From: an uncultured Ramlibacter sp.
GTDB taxonomy: Bacteria; Pseudomonadota; Gammaproteobacteria; Burkholderiales; Burkholderiaceae_C
DNA: 64,000 bases
Direction: 5' to 3'
Assembly: GCF_936925435.1 (NCBI RefSeq)
Contig: NZ_CAKZHQ010000024.1
Coordinates: 62,001 to 126,000, forward strand
The translations under genes were made by a program, and so were the position numbers. The notes beneath the pieces are model-generated. The model saw nothing but the letters and a program-made list of their open reading frames with translations, was not told the DNA's origin and did no database searches. Shown in pieces: positions 55,228-63,697 of this stretch; within the stretch, counting starts at the first letter, position 1; the number at the start of each line of letters is the position of its first letter.

Positions 55228-55971
55228 ATGACTCTCACGGACCTGCTCTGCCCCTCCTGTGCCCTGTTCCTGGATTTCGACGGCACCCTGGTGGACATCG
55301 CGCCGCAGCCTGAGGCCGTGGTCGTGCCCGCGCGCTTGCGCGCGACCTTGCAGGCCTTGCACAGCTATCTGGACGGCGCGGTGGCGGTGGTCAGCGGCCG
55401 CCCCATCAGCCAGATCGACAGCTTCCTGGCGCCGCTTGTGCTGCCGGCGGCAGGCGTGCACGGGGCCGAGCGGCGCGGCGCCGATGGCCAGACCGTGCAC
55501 CTGCCCATCGTGGACATGCAGGAGGTGGAAGTGGTGGCGCGGGCGCTGGCGGCGCGCCATCCGGCGCTGCGGGTCGAGACCAAGCGCGGCTCGATCGCCC
55601 TGCACTACCGGCAGGCGCCGGAACTGGAAGGGCTTTGCCTGGACGCCATGCAGGCCGCGGTGGAGCAGACCCCTGGCCTGACCCTGCTGCGCGGCAAGAT
55701 GGTGGCCGAGGCCAAGCCCGCCGGCGCCAGCAAGGACAAGGCGATCGAGGCCTTTTTGCGCGAGGCCCCGTTTGCCGGCCGCACGCCGCTGTTTGTCGGC
55801 GATGACATCACCGACGAGGTCGGCTTCGCCACCGTGCAGCGCCTGGGCGGCCTGGGCGTGAAGGTGGGTGAGGGCTCAACCACCGCCTGGCAGCGCCTGG
55901 CCAGCCCTGAGGCCATGCGCCTGGAACTGGAAAACGCCGTCGTCCTGCGCGGCGGAAAGGCCATCGCATGA
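55228..55971 (+). CDS. otsB: Trehalose-6-phosphate phosphatase
   Basis: 247 residues, HAD-IIB. Motif I is LFLDFDGTLVDIAPQP (Asp nucleophile), then VAVVSGRPISQIDSF, GVHGAERR, and motif IV LFVGDDITDEVGF. It hydrolyses trehalose-6-phosphate to trehalose. First gene of the trehalose operon; the end overlaps the GH15 gene by 4 bp (ATGA). Start at 55228 agrees with the HAD start. Confidence 0.92.
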   Translation: MTLTDLLCPSCALFLDFDGTLVDIAPQPEAVVVPARLRATLQALHSYLDGAVAVVSGRPISQIDSFLAPLVLPAAGVHGAERRGADGQTVHLPIVDMQEVEVVARALAARHPALRVETKRGSIALHYRQAPELEGLCLDAMQAAVEQTPGLTLLRGKMVAEAKPAGASKDKAIEAFLREAPFAGRTPLFVGDDITDEVGFATVQRLGGLGVKVGEGSTTAWQRLASPEAMRLELENAVVLRGGKAIA

Positions 55972-57767
55972 CACAAGCTGCGCCGGCGGCGCCCTCCCTG
56001 AACCTGGGCCTGATCGGTAACTGCGCCTACAGCGCGCTGATCGACGAGCGGGCCCGCATCGTCTGGTGCTGCCTGCCGCGCTTTGACGGCGACCCGGTCT
56101 TCAACACCTTGCTCGACCCCAGCGCCAACGGCAGCCTGTGGGCCTTCGAGCTGGAGGACTTTGCGCGCAGCGAGCAGGCCTACGAGCCCAACACCGCCAT
56201 CTTGCGCACCCGGCTGTGGGACAGCCGCGGCCAGGGCATCGAGATCACGGACTTCGCGCCGCGCTTTTCCAGCCGCGACCGCATGTTCCGTCCCCTGACC
56301 CTGGTGCGGCGCCTGCGCGTGCTGTCCGGCACGCCGCGCATGCGGGTGCTGCTGCAGCCGCGCTTCGACTGGGGCCGCATCGTGCCCGACGTGACGCAGG
56401 GCAGCCACCACATCCGCTACGTGGGCGGGCGCGACGTGCTGCGCGTGACCACCGACGCGCCGCTGAACTACCTGCTAGCCCAGACCTGGTTCGTCATCGA
56501 CCGGGCGATGGACTTCATCCTGGGGCCGGACGAGACCCTGATGGGCGGCATCGGCGAGACGGCGCGCGCCTTCGAGCAGGACACGGCCAGCTACTGGAAG
56601 GCCTGGACCCGCGCCCTGGCGCTGCCGCTGGAATGGCAGGAGGCGGTGATCCGCGCCGCCATCACGCTCAAGCTCTCGCTGTTCGAGGACACCGGCGCCA
56701 TCGTCGCGGCCATGACCACCAGCATCCCGGAAGCGCCGGGCAGCGGGCGCAACTGGGACTACCGCTACTGCTGGCTGCGCGACGCCTTCTTCGTGGTGCG
56801 GGCCCTCAACAGCATTTCCGAGGTCGGCACCATGGAGGACTACCTGCGCTGGCTCAACAACGTGGTGGTGCGCTCCGGCGGCGGCCATATCCAGCCGCTG
56901 TACGGCATCGGCCAGGAGGAGCAGCTGCCCGAGGCCATCCTGGGCCACCTGCCCGGTTACCGCGGCCAGGGCCCGGTGCGGGTGGGCAACCAGGCGCAGG
57001 AGCATTTCCAGCACGACGTCTACGGCAACATCATCCTGGGCGCCGCGCAGGCCTTCCACGACCAGCGGCTGTTTCGCCGCGCCGGCCGCGCCGAGTTCGT
57101 CCACTTCGAGGCAGTGGGCGAGCAGGCCTTCCGGGTCTACGACCAGCCCGACGCCGGCATGTGGGAGCTGCGCACGCGCGCGCGCATCCACACCTCGTCG
57201 GCTCTCATGAGCTGGGCCGCCTGCGACCGCCTGGCCAAGGTGGCGGCATCCCTGCAGCTGCCCGAGCGCATCCGCTACTGGCGCGAGCGCGCCGACATGA
57301 TCCGCGAGCGCATCCTGCGTGAAGCCTGGAGCGACGAGCGCCAGGCCTTTGCCGAGAGCTTCGGCGGGCGCGACCTGGACGCCAGTGTGCTGCTGATGGC
57401 GGAGGTCGGCTTCATCGACCCCAACGACGCGCGCTTCATCGCCACCATCGACGCGCTGGAAAAATCGCTGTGCGACGGCCCCTACATGCGGCGCTACGAG
57501 GCGCCGGACGACTTCGGCAAGCCCGAGACGGCCTTCAACATCTGCACCTTCTGGCGCATCGACGCTCTCGCGCGCATTGGCCGCAAGGCCCAGGCGCGCG
57601 AGATCTTCGAGGTGATGCTCAAGAGCCGCAATCCGCTGGGCCTGCTGTCCGAGGACACGCACCCGGTCACCGGCGAGATGTGGGGCAACTTCCCGCAGAC
57701 CTATTCCATGGTCGGCCTGATCAACGCCGCTGTGCGTCTGTCGGCCCCCTGGGATTCGGTGATCTGA
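55968..57767 (+). CDS. Glycoside hydrolase family 15 protein (glucoamylase/trehalase-like)
   Basis: 599 residues. The N-terminal beta-sandwich (NLGLIGNCAYSALIDERARIVWCCLPRF) and the (alpha/alpha)6 barrel with GSGRNWDYRYCWLRDAFF are family hallmarks; catalytic acids are expected near VGNQAQEHFQHDVYG and SEDTHPVTGEMWGNFPQTYS. It is probably cytoplasmic, having no signal peptide. Located between otsB and otsA (overlaps of 4 bp and 1 bp), it most likely hydrolyses trehalose or an alpha-glucan and so balances trehalose synthesis. Confidence 0.9.
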   Translation: MTQAAPAAPSLNLGLIGNCAYSALIDERARIVWCCLPRFDGDPVFNTLLDPSANGSLWAFELEDFARSEQAYEPNTAILRTRLWDSRGQGIEITDFAPRFSSRDRMFRPLTLVRRLRVLSGTPRMRVLLQPRFDWGRIVPDVTQGSHHIRYVGGRDVLRVTTDAPLNYLLAQTWFVIDRAMDFILGPDETLMGGIGETARAFEQDTASYWKAWTRALALPLEWQEAVIRAAITLKLSLFEDTGAIVAAMTTSIPEAPGSGRNWDYRYCWLRDAFFVVRALNSISEVGTMEDYLRWLNNVVVRSGGGHIQPLYGIGQEEQLPEAILGHLPGYRGQGPVRVGNQAQEHFQHDVYGNIILGAAQAFHDQRLFRRAGRAEFVHFEAVGEQAFRVYDQPDAGMWELRTRARIHTSSALMSWAACDRLAKVAASLQLPERIRYWRERADMIRERILREAWSDERQAFAESFGGRDLDASVLLMAEVGFIDPNDARFIATIDALEKSLCDGPYMRRYEAPDDFGKPETAFNICTFWRIDALARIGRKAQAREIFEVMLKSRNPLGLLSEDTHPVTGEMWGNFPQTYSMVGLINAAVRLSAPWDSVI

Positions 57768-59185
57768 TGTCACGGCTCGTCGTTGTTTCCAACCGCGTTG
57801 CCGACCCGCGCAAGACCGCGGCCGGCGGCCTGGCCGTGGCGCTGGCCGAGGTGTTGAGCAACACCGGCGGCCTGTGGTTCGGCTGGAGCGGCAAGGTGGT
57901 CGAGGCGGCCGACGGCGGCCTGCCCGGCGAGGGCGAGGTCCACAGCCACCAGGCTGGGCCGGTCAAGCTGGTGACGGTGGATCTGTGCCGCGAGGACCAC
58001 GACGCCTTCTACCTGGGCTACTCCAACGGCGTGCTGTGGCCGGTCTTCCATTACCGCCTGGACCTGGCGGACTTCGATGCCGGCTACATCGCCGGCTACC
58101 GGCGCGTCAACCAGCTGTTCGCGCGCAAGCTGCTACCCCTGCTGCAGCCCGATGACGTGCTGTGGATCCACGACTACCACCTGATCCCGCTGGCGGCGGA
58201 GCTGCGCGCGCTGGGCTGCACCAACCGCATCGGCTTTTTTCTGCACATCCCGTTGCCGCCGCCACTGATCCTGGCGGCCATCCCCGGCCATGACTGGCTG
58301 GTGCGCGGCCTGTGCTCGTACGACCTGGTGGGTTTCCAGAGCAGCGCCGACCACGAGCACTTTTGCCGCTACATCGAGGCCGAGGCCGGCGCGCAGGACC
58401 TGGGCGAGGGCCGCTGGCGCGTCTTCAACCGCACGCTGCATGCAGGGGCTTACCCGATCGGCATCGATGTCGAGGAGTTCACCGCCCTGGCCGACGCCCC
58501 GGAAGGCCGCGAGATGCACGAGCGCATGAAGAAAGAATACTCGCGCCGCAAGCTGCTGGTGGGGGTGGACCGGCTGGACTATTCGAAAGGCCTGCCGCAG
58601 CGCATGCGGGCCTTCCGCCAGCTGCTCACGGCCTACCCGGAGACGCGCAACAGCGCCACGCTGATCCAGATCGCCTCGCCCAGCCGCGAGGACGTCAGCG
58701 CCTACAGCGACATCCTGCACGAGCTGGAAAGCCTGTGCGGCTCGATCAACGGCAACTTCGGCGAGCTCGACTGGATGCCGGTGCGCTACATGCACCGCAC
58801 GGTGGCGCGCGCCCGACTGCCCGGCCTGTACCGCGCCAGCGCTGTGGCCCTGGTGACGCCGCTGCGCGATGGCATGAACCTGGTGGCCAAGGAGTTCGTG
58901 GTGGCGCAGGACCCGCTGGACCCCGGCGTGCTGGTGCTGTCGCGTTTTGCCGGCGCCGCCGAACAGCTGAAGGACGCGCTGCTGGTCAATCCCTACGACG
59001 CCGAGGCCACGGCCGCGGCCATCCATCTGGCCCTGGTGATGCCGCTGGAAGAGCGCCGCGCGCGCCACCAGACCATGCTGGAGAATTGCCGCCGCTACGA
59101 CGTGCACTGGTGGTGCGACAGCTTCCTGGGCACCTTGCGCCAGGCCCAGGCCGAGGAGCGCGGCACGCCCTGGCTGCGGCTGTAG
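57767..59185 (+). CDS. otsA: Alpha,alpha-trehalose-phosphate synthase (UDP-forming)
   Basis: 472 residues, GT20. [47 protein letters not shown] and [13 protein letters not shown] are canonical; the last binds UDP-glucose phosphates. [11 protein letters not shown] gives the nucleotide-sugar Glu. It makes trehalose-6-phosphate from UDP-glucose and glucose-6-phosphate for OtsB. The ATG overlaps the stop codon of the GH15 gene by one base. Confidence 0.93.
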   Translation: MSRLVVVSNRVADPRKTAAGGLAVALAEVLSNTGGLWFGWSGKVVEAADGGLPGEGEVHSHQAGPVKLVTVDLCREDHDAFYLGYSNGVLWPVFHYRLDLADFDAGYIAGYRRVNQLFARKLLPLLQPDDVLWIHDYHLIPLAAELRALGCTNRIGFFLHIPLPPPLILAAIPGHDWLVRGLCSYDLVGFQSSADHEHFCRYIEAEAGAQDLGEGRWRVFNRTLHAGAYPIGIDVEEFTALADAPEGREMHERMKKEYSRRKLLVGVDRLDYSKGLPQRMRAFRQLLTAYPETRNSATLIQIASPSREDVSAYSDILHELESLCGSINGNFGELDWMPVRYMHRTVARARLPGLYRASAVALVTPLRDGMNLVAKEFVVAQDPLDPGVLVLSRFAGAAEQLKDALLVNPYDAEATAAAIHLALVMPLEERRARHQTMLENCRRYDVHWWCDSFLGTLRQAQAEERGTPWLRL

Positions 59186-59189
59186 CAGC

Positions 59190-59570
59190 TCAGTCGATGG
59201 TGGGGTCCAGAAGCCACTCCATGGCGACCTCGTAGTCGAAGAACGCCCGGATCCGCCGGAACCCGTGGTTGCCCGCCAGCATGCTGAAAAAGCGCGCATG
59301 GTCGAAACGCTCACGCGGGCACAGGATGGCCGTCTTGTGCAGGAAGGTCCCACCGTAGCGCAGCAGCGAGCCGGCCAGCTCGAGCTGGTCGTCCGGCGAG
59401 AGCTGGCCGCTGGTGTCGCGCATGTCCACCATCAGGCAGTAGTCGTCCAGCCGCAGCGCAGCCTCGGCGATTCCGGCCAGCAGTTTCTTGCCCGCCTCGA
59501 GGTCGGCGCGGCCATCGGAGCGCACCCGCAGGAAATCGGGAGAACGGACGATCTGGATGTTGGATGGCAT
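59190..59570 (-). CDS. STAS/SpoIIAA-like small protein
   Basis: 126 residues from the ATG at 59570; 12 more residues are possible from 59606. Alternating strand-helix pattern: IVRSPDFLRVRSDGRADLEA, CLMVDMRDTSGQLS, then KTAILCPRERFDHARFFSML and RRIRAFFDYEVAMEWLL. The fold resembles STAS/SpoIIAA-like domains that bind lipids or regulate partners. Converges with otsA, 4 bp apart. Function unknown. Confidence 0.6.
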   Translation of the reverse strand: MPSNIQIVRSPDFLRVRSDGRADLEAGKKLLAGIAEAALRLDDYCLMVDMRDTSGQLSPDDQLELAGSLLRYGGTFLHKTAILCPRERFDHARFFSMLAGNHGFRRIRAFFDYEVAMEWLLDPTID

Positions 59571-59655
59571 GTCGCTATGCTGGACAGCCGCGGGCCGGCA
59601 TGCCATGGGACGAAAGCCCTAGACCTGGAGCGCTGCGATGCTCTGGCCGTACCGT

Positions 59656-61542
59656 TCAGAGCGTGTAGACCATGCCGTTCTGGATGCTGCCGATCAGGGC
59701 CGCCTGGTTTTCCGGCGATTCAGAGAAACCCACCAGCACGTTGGCCCGGGTGTTGGCGCCGCTGGCCAGGTTGCCGGTGTGGAAAGCCAGGCCGCCCTCG
59801 TCGGGCGCGCGGTGCAGCACGTTCTGGTACAGCTGGGTGACGAAGCGCGCGTTGTCCAGGTTGCCGTAGGTGGTCTGGAATTCCGGGCTGGCGATGAAGT
59901 TGGCCGCCACCTGGGCGATGTCCAGGCCGTTGTCCAGCGCGGTCATCTGGTAGCCCAGGCCGCCCTGGTCGGGCGTGCGGTTGAAGGCCGCCTGGTAGAG
60001 CCGGTAGGCCATGCCGCCGTTGCCGTCGGTGTCCAGGGCGATGCCGCCGCCAGTGAAAGCGATGCGCTCGATGCCGGCCAGGGTGGTGGTGTTGGAGGCG
60101 TCGGACCTGGACGTCACGGTCCAGCCTGAGCCGCTGCTCTGCACTGTCCAGGCGCTGAGCGCATGCTCGAAGAGCGCCGTGTCGCGGCCGGTGCCGCCGT
60201 CCAGCGTGTTGTGCCCACCTCCCCCGGCCAGCATGTCGTTACCCGCGCCGCCGTTGAGCGTGTCGTTGCCGGCCCGGCCGACCAGGGAGTCACTGCCGCT
60301 GCCGCCGGTCAGCTGGTCGCCGCCTGACGCAGCGAACACCGAGACGCGTGCGCCGACGGCGGCCGTGAAGGCGACGTCGGCGCTCTGCATCTTCAACGCC
60401 ACCGAACCCGATTGCGCCAGCGGCAGGCCATGGCCGTCGTCCGATTGCGCGGACTGGCCGCCGCGCCACTCCATGAACAGGCGCACCCGGCCCATGGCGT
60501 TGCTGAGGAATTCGCCGGTGGTGCCGATGCGGCTGAGGGCCAGGTCGTTGGCCTCGTCCCGGAAATCGTTGACTGCGTCGTCCAGTTCGGCCAGGTCGGC
60601 GTTGCCGCCTTCCACGGTGATGTTGTCGATGGCGTGGAAGACGCGGTCGGACAGCCGCGTGACCATGCCCTTGATGCTCAGGCCGCTCTGGATGGCGTCG
60701 TAACCGGCCATGAGCGTGTTGAACAGAGGGGTGGGCATCTGCGGCCGCACCACGTTTTCGACGATGTGGTCGCTGAGCGCCTCGCTGGCGCCGTCGTACA
60801 ACGCGCCCAGGCCCTGGCCGGCGAGGAAGCGGGCGGTGTCCGCCAAGCTGGGGCCGCTGCCTGGCAGGCTCCAGCTGCCACCATCGTCCAGTGCATAAAC
60901 CGGCGAACTGACGCTCACGCTGTTGCCGCCGCTTCCGGCCTGCCCGCCCCAGGAGGCCGGCGTGGGCACCGAGCCGGTGTAGCCGGCCGGCGCGGGCGCC
61001 GGACTGGGCGCAGGAGCGGGCGTGCCTGCGTCGCCGCCCCCGCTGTTGGTGAGGACCTGCTTGAGCACGTCGTACATGGTGGCCGAAGACGAGAAGCCAT
61101 TGAGCCAAGCCTGGGTGGCGGAGATGTCCGAGGACGTCACGCCGCCCATGTTGAGGAGAGCGCCGATGGTCTCCGGGCCAAAGGCGGACTTGACATCGGC
61201 AATGGTCACGCTTTGCAGCACGTCGCGGTACTGCTCGATCACCGCCAGCGCGTCGGCCGAGCCGTTCAAGACCAGGCCGCTGCCGTCCGGCGCCACGGGC
61301 GAGGGTGCGGGGGCCGGCGCGGCCGGCGCCGGGGCAGGCACGGGAGGCGCCGGAGGTGGCGGCGGGGTCTCGGATTTCTGGGTCAGGGCCGCCAGCAGGG
61401 CGTTGTTCTGCGCCGCCGTGCCGGTGTAGCCGGACGCGGTGCCCAGCCCCAGGTTCTGGAAGACCTGCGCGCGGGCGGCGACGGAGGGGAGTGCGGCGCC
61501 GATGCCGGTATAGAACTCATACAGGGTGGTGGGCGATGCCAT
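59656..61542 (-). CDS. RTX-repeat protein with C-terminal DUF4214 domain
   Basis: 628 residues. An N-terminal DUF4214-like helical start and a Pro/Ala linker (58-85) lead to a Gly/Ser region. Calcium-binding RTX nonapeptides lie at about 410-455 (GGSGSDSLVGRAGNDTLNGG, then GAGNDMLAGGGGHNTLDGG). The C-terminal part (about 510-625) holds two DUF4214 units (YRLYQAAFNRTPDQGGLGYQ; LYQNVLHRAPDEGGLAF). It has no Sec signal, as expected of a type I secretion substrate, but no ABC/MFP secretion genes are near. Probably a secreted or surface protein. The last codons are repeated at 61676-61738. Confidence 0.87.
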   Translation of the reverse strand: MASPTTLYEFYTGIGAALPSVAARAQVFQNLGLGTASGYTGTAAQNNALLAALTQKSETPPPPPAPPVPAPAPAAPAPAPSPVAPDGSGLVLNGSADALAVIEQYRDVLQSVTIADVKSAFGPETIGALLNMGGVTSSDISATQAWLNGFSSSATMYDVLKQVLTNSGGGDAGTPAPAPSPAPAPAGYTGSVPTPASWGGQAGSGGNSVSVSSPVYALDDGGSWSLPGSGPSLADTARFLAGQGLGALYDGASEALSDHIVENVVRPQMPTPLFNTLMAGYDAIQSGLSIKGMVTRLSDRVFHAIDNITVEGGNADLAELDDAVNDFRDEANDLALSRIGTTGEFLSNAMGRVRLFMEWRGGQSAQSDDGHGLPLAQSGSVALKMQSADVAFTAAVGARVSVFAASGGDQLTGGSGSDSLVGRAGNDTLNGGAGNDMLAGGGGHNTLDGGTGRDTALFEHALSAWTVQSSGSGWTVTSRSDASNTTTLAGIERIAFTGGGIALDTDGNGGMAYRLYQAAFNRTPDQGGLGYQMTALDNGLDIAQVAANFIASPEFQTTYGNLDNARFVTQLYQNVLHRAPDEGGLAFHTGNLASGANTRANVLVGFSESPENQAALIGSIQNGMVYTL

Positions 61543-61600
61543 GGCGCGCTCCTACTGGACAGTTGGTCTGCCCATGCTAGGCCCGATGCGCCAGCGCTAC

Positions 61601-61620
61601 ATCCCCCGAAAAGGGGGTAT
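61601..61620. promoter_or_regulatory. CCCCC/GGGGG palindrome upstream of the RTX gene
   Basis: ATCCCCCGAAAAGGGGGTAT forms a 5-bp GC stem around GAAAA about 60 bp before the RTX gene start. It resembles the sharp palindromes bound by NarL/LuxR-type response regulators. This is an inference from symmetry only. Confidence 0.35.
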
Positions 61621-61663
61621 GACCCAGCCCAAACCCTTGGCTCTTTCAACGGGCTCTAGCGTT

Positions 61664-61738
61664 GGCCGCAACCGCTCAGAGCGTGTAGACCATGCCGTTC
61701 TGGGTGCTGCCGATCAGGCCGCCCGGTTTTCGCATGAT
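61664..61738 (-). pseudogene. Duplicated 3'-end relic of a DUF4214 gene
   Basis: Minus strand codes GLIGSTQNGMVYTL and a stop, nearly identical to the last residues (IGSIQNGMVYTL) of the RTX/DUF4214 gene at 59656. The DNA matches for about 50 bp (AGAGCGTGTAGACCATGCCG and beyond) with some similarity just past the stop (TGGCCG...CAGAGCG). The rest of the gene is absent, so this is a remnant of a former tandem copy or a rearrangement. Confidence 0.7.
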
Positions 61739-61782
61739 GGTGGCCCAGACAGGCCTTGCCTGCCAGCGATGGAGGGCGCTGC

Positions 61783-62820
61783 TCAGGCCTTGAGCGGCAC
61801 GATGGTCTGGTCGATGGCGCCGAAGATGCTCTGGCCGTCCTTGCCCTTCATCTCGATGCGGATGGTGTCGCCGAATTGCATGAACTCCGTACTGGGCTTG
61901 CCGTCCTGGATGGTCTCGATGGCGCGCTTCTCGGCGATGCAGCTGTAGCCCTTGGGCCAGTCGGTCTTGCCGTTGGCGCCGGTCACGCCCTTGTTGCTCA
62001 CCGTGCCGGAGCCGACGATGCTGCCGGCGCGCACGTTGCGCGTCTTGCAGACGTGGGCGATCAGCTGGCCGAAGTGGAAGGTCATCTCCGGGCCGGCCTC
62101 GCACATGCCGACCTTGCGGCCGTTCCAGCTGCTTTGCAAGGTGTTGGCCAGGCGCCCGCCCTCCCATGCATCGCCCAGTTCGTCGGGCGTGACGGCCACA
62201 GGGCTGAAGGCCGTGGCCGGCTTGCTCTGGAAGAAGCCGAAGCCCTTGGCCAGTTCGGCCGGGATCAGGTTGCGCAAGGACACGTCGTTGGCCAGCAGCA
62301 CCAGGCGGATGCCGTCCAGCGCCTGCTCGGGCGACGTGCCCATGGCGACGTCGCCGGTGATGACGGCGATCTCGGCCTCGAAGTCGATGCCGAAGGCCTC
62401 GCTGGGCACGACCACGTCGTCGCAGGGGCCGATGAAGTCGTCGCTGCCGCCCTGGTACATCAGCGGGTCTTCGTAGAAAGTCTGGGGCACCTCGCTGCTG
62501 CGCGCCGCGCGCACCAGCTCCACATGGTTGATGTAGGCCGAGCCGTCGACCCACTGGTAGGCGCGCGGCAGCGGTGCCATGCACTGGGCCGGATCGAAGG
62601 GAAAGGCGTGGCGCGCCCTGGACGGGGACGAGGCGCCGTCGCCAGCGCGGTTCAAGGCCTCGTACAGGTCCTGCAGCTGCGGCGAAATGAAGCCCCAGTC
62701 GTCCAGCGCCTGCTGCAATTTGCCCGCAATGCCGGTCGCATAATGGGCCGTGCTCAGGTCACGCGAGACCACGACCAGCTGGCCATCGCGCGAACCATCC
62801 TTGTACGTCGCAAGCTTCAT
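61783..62820 (-). CDS. Fumarylacetoacetate hydrolase family protein
   Basis: 345 residues. The FAH metal site is visible: DFEAEIAVITGD (Glu ligands) and LANDVSLRN (Asp ligand), with GSGTVSNKG as the substrate loop. The N-terminal 60-residue domain (MKLATYKDGSRDGQLVVVS) is the type seen in 2-keto-4-pentenoate hydratase/acylpyruvase-like members. It diverges from an IclR regulator across 100 bp, a typical arrangement for aromatic-compound catabolism (homogentisate or gentisate ends). Precise substrate unassigned. Confidence 0.85.
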   Translation of the reverse strand: MKLATYKDGSRDGQLVVVSRDLSTAHYATGIAGKLQQALDDWGFISPQLQDLYEALNRAGDGASSPSRARHAFPFDPAQCMAPLPRAYQWVDGSAYINHVELVRAARSSEVPQTFYEDPLMYQGGSDDFIGPCDDVVVPSEAFGIDFEAEIAVITGDVAMGTSPEQALDGIRLVLLANDVSLRNLIPAELAKGFGFFQSKPATAFSPVAVTPDELGDAWEGGRLANTLQSSWNGRKVGMCEAGPEMTFHFGQLIAHVCKTRNVRAGSIVGSGTVSNKGVTGANGKTDWPKGYSCIAEKRAIETIQDGKPSTEFMQFGDTIRIEMKGKDGQSIFGAIDQTIVPLKA

Positions 62821-62864
62821 GGGAATTGCCTCGGATCAGGGCTTGCGCTACAGTCCGCCGGACC

Positions 62865-62900
62865 ATTACGCATTGTGAAATGAATTTACCTAATCGTAAT
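62865..62900. promoter_or_regulatory. Inverted repeat in the FAH/IclR divergent promoter
   Basis: ATTACG (62865-62870) and CGTAAT (62895-62900) are inverse arms 24 bp apart in the only AT-rich patch nearby, between the FAH-family gene and the IclR gene. A site for the IclR protein is the natural guess. Confidence 0.4.
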
Positions 62901-62920
62901 TCTAGCGGAAGTCCCCTCCC

Positions 62921-63697
62921 ATGACGAAAGAACGCGCCGGCATCCAGTCGGTGGAAGTCGGCTTCGGCCTGCTCGATGTGCTGGCCAAGGCGCCGGGGCC
63001 GCTGATGCTGCGTGACCTGGCCGCCGCCGCCGGCATGAGCGCGGCCAAGGCGCACCGCTACCTGGTCAGCTTCCAGCGGCTGGAACTGGTCGCGCAGGAC
63101 GAGGGCACGCGCTACGACCTGGGGCCGGCCGCGCTCAAGCTGGGCCTGGCCTCGCTGTCGCGGCTGGACGCGATGCGGCTGGCGCGCGCGCGCATCGCCG
63201 CCCTGAGGCAGGACATAGGCCATACCCTGGCCCTGGCGGTCTGGGGCAACCACGGCCCGACCATCGTGCACTGGGAAGAGTCGCCGCAGGCGGTGACGGT
63301 GAACCTGCGCCTGGGCGACGTCATGCCGCTGCTGTCATCCGCCACCGGGCGCTGCTTTGCGGCCCATGCCTCGCGCGAAGCCATCGCCTCCATGCTCAAG
63401 GACGAGATCGCCCGCGCCCAGAAGCAGGGCCGCAGCGATGTGCCCTTGTCGCTGGCCCAGGCCCGTGCGGTGTTCGACGAGGTGCGCCAGCGTGGCGCGG
63501 CCCGCGTGGTCGACGTGTTGCTGCCGGGCATCGTGGGCTTTTGCGCGCCGGTGTTCGACTCCGATGGCCACATGGTGCTGGGCATGGTGGCCCTGGGCCC
63601 CAATGGCATTTTCGATGCGGCATGGGGCGGCGCGGTCGATGCGCCGTTGCGCGCGGCGGCGTCCCAGCTCTCCAGCGATCTGGGCCACGCGGGATGA
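62921..63697 (+). CDS. IclR family transcriptional regulator
   Basis: 258 residues. An N-terminal winged helix (VEVGFGLLDVLAKAPGPLML, AAAAGMSAAKAHRYLVSF) is joined to a GAF-like ligand domain (about 85-250) with VTVNLRLGDVMPLLSSATGR and ARVVDVLLPGIVGFCAPVFD. Divergent from the FAH-family gene, so it likely controls that gene and itself. The stop overlaps the next start by 4 bp. Confidence 0.88.
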   Translation: MTKERAGIQSVEVGFGLLDVLAKAPGPLMLRDLAAAAGMSAAKAHRYLVSFQRLELVAQDEGTRYDLGPAALKLGLASLSRLDAMRLARARIAALRQDIGHTLALAVWGNHGPTIVHWEESPQAVTVNLRLGDVMPLLSSATGRCFAAHASREAIASMLKDEIARAQKQGRSDVPLSLAQARAVFDEVRQRGAARVVDVLLPGIVGFCAPVFDSDGHMVLGMVALGPNGIFDAAWGGAVDAPLRAAASQLSSDLGHAG

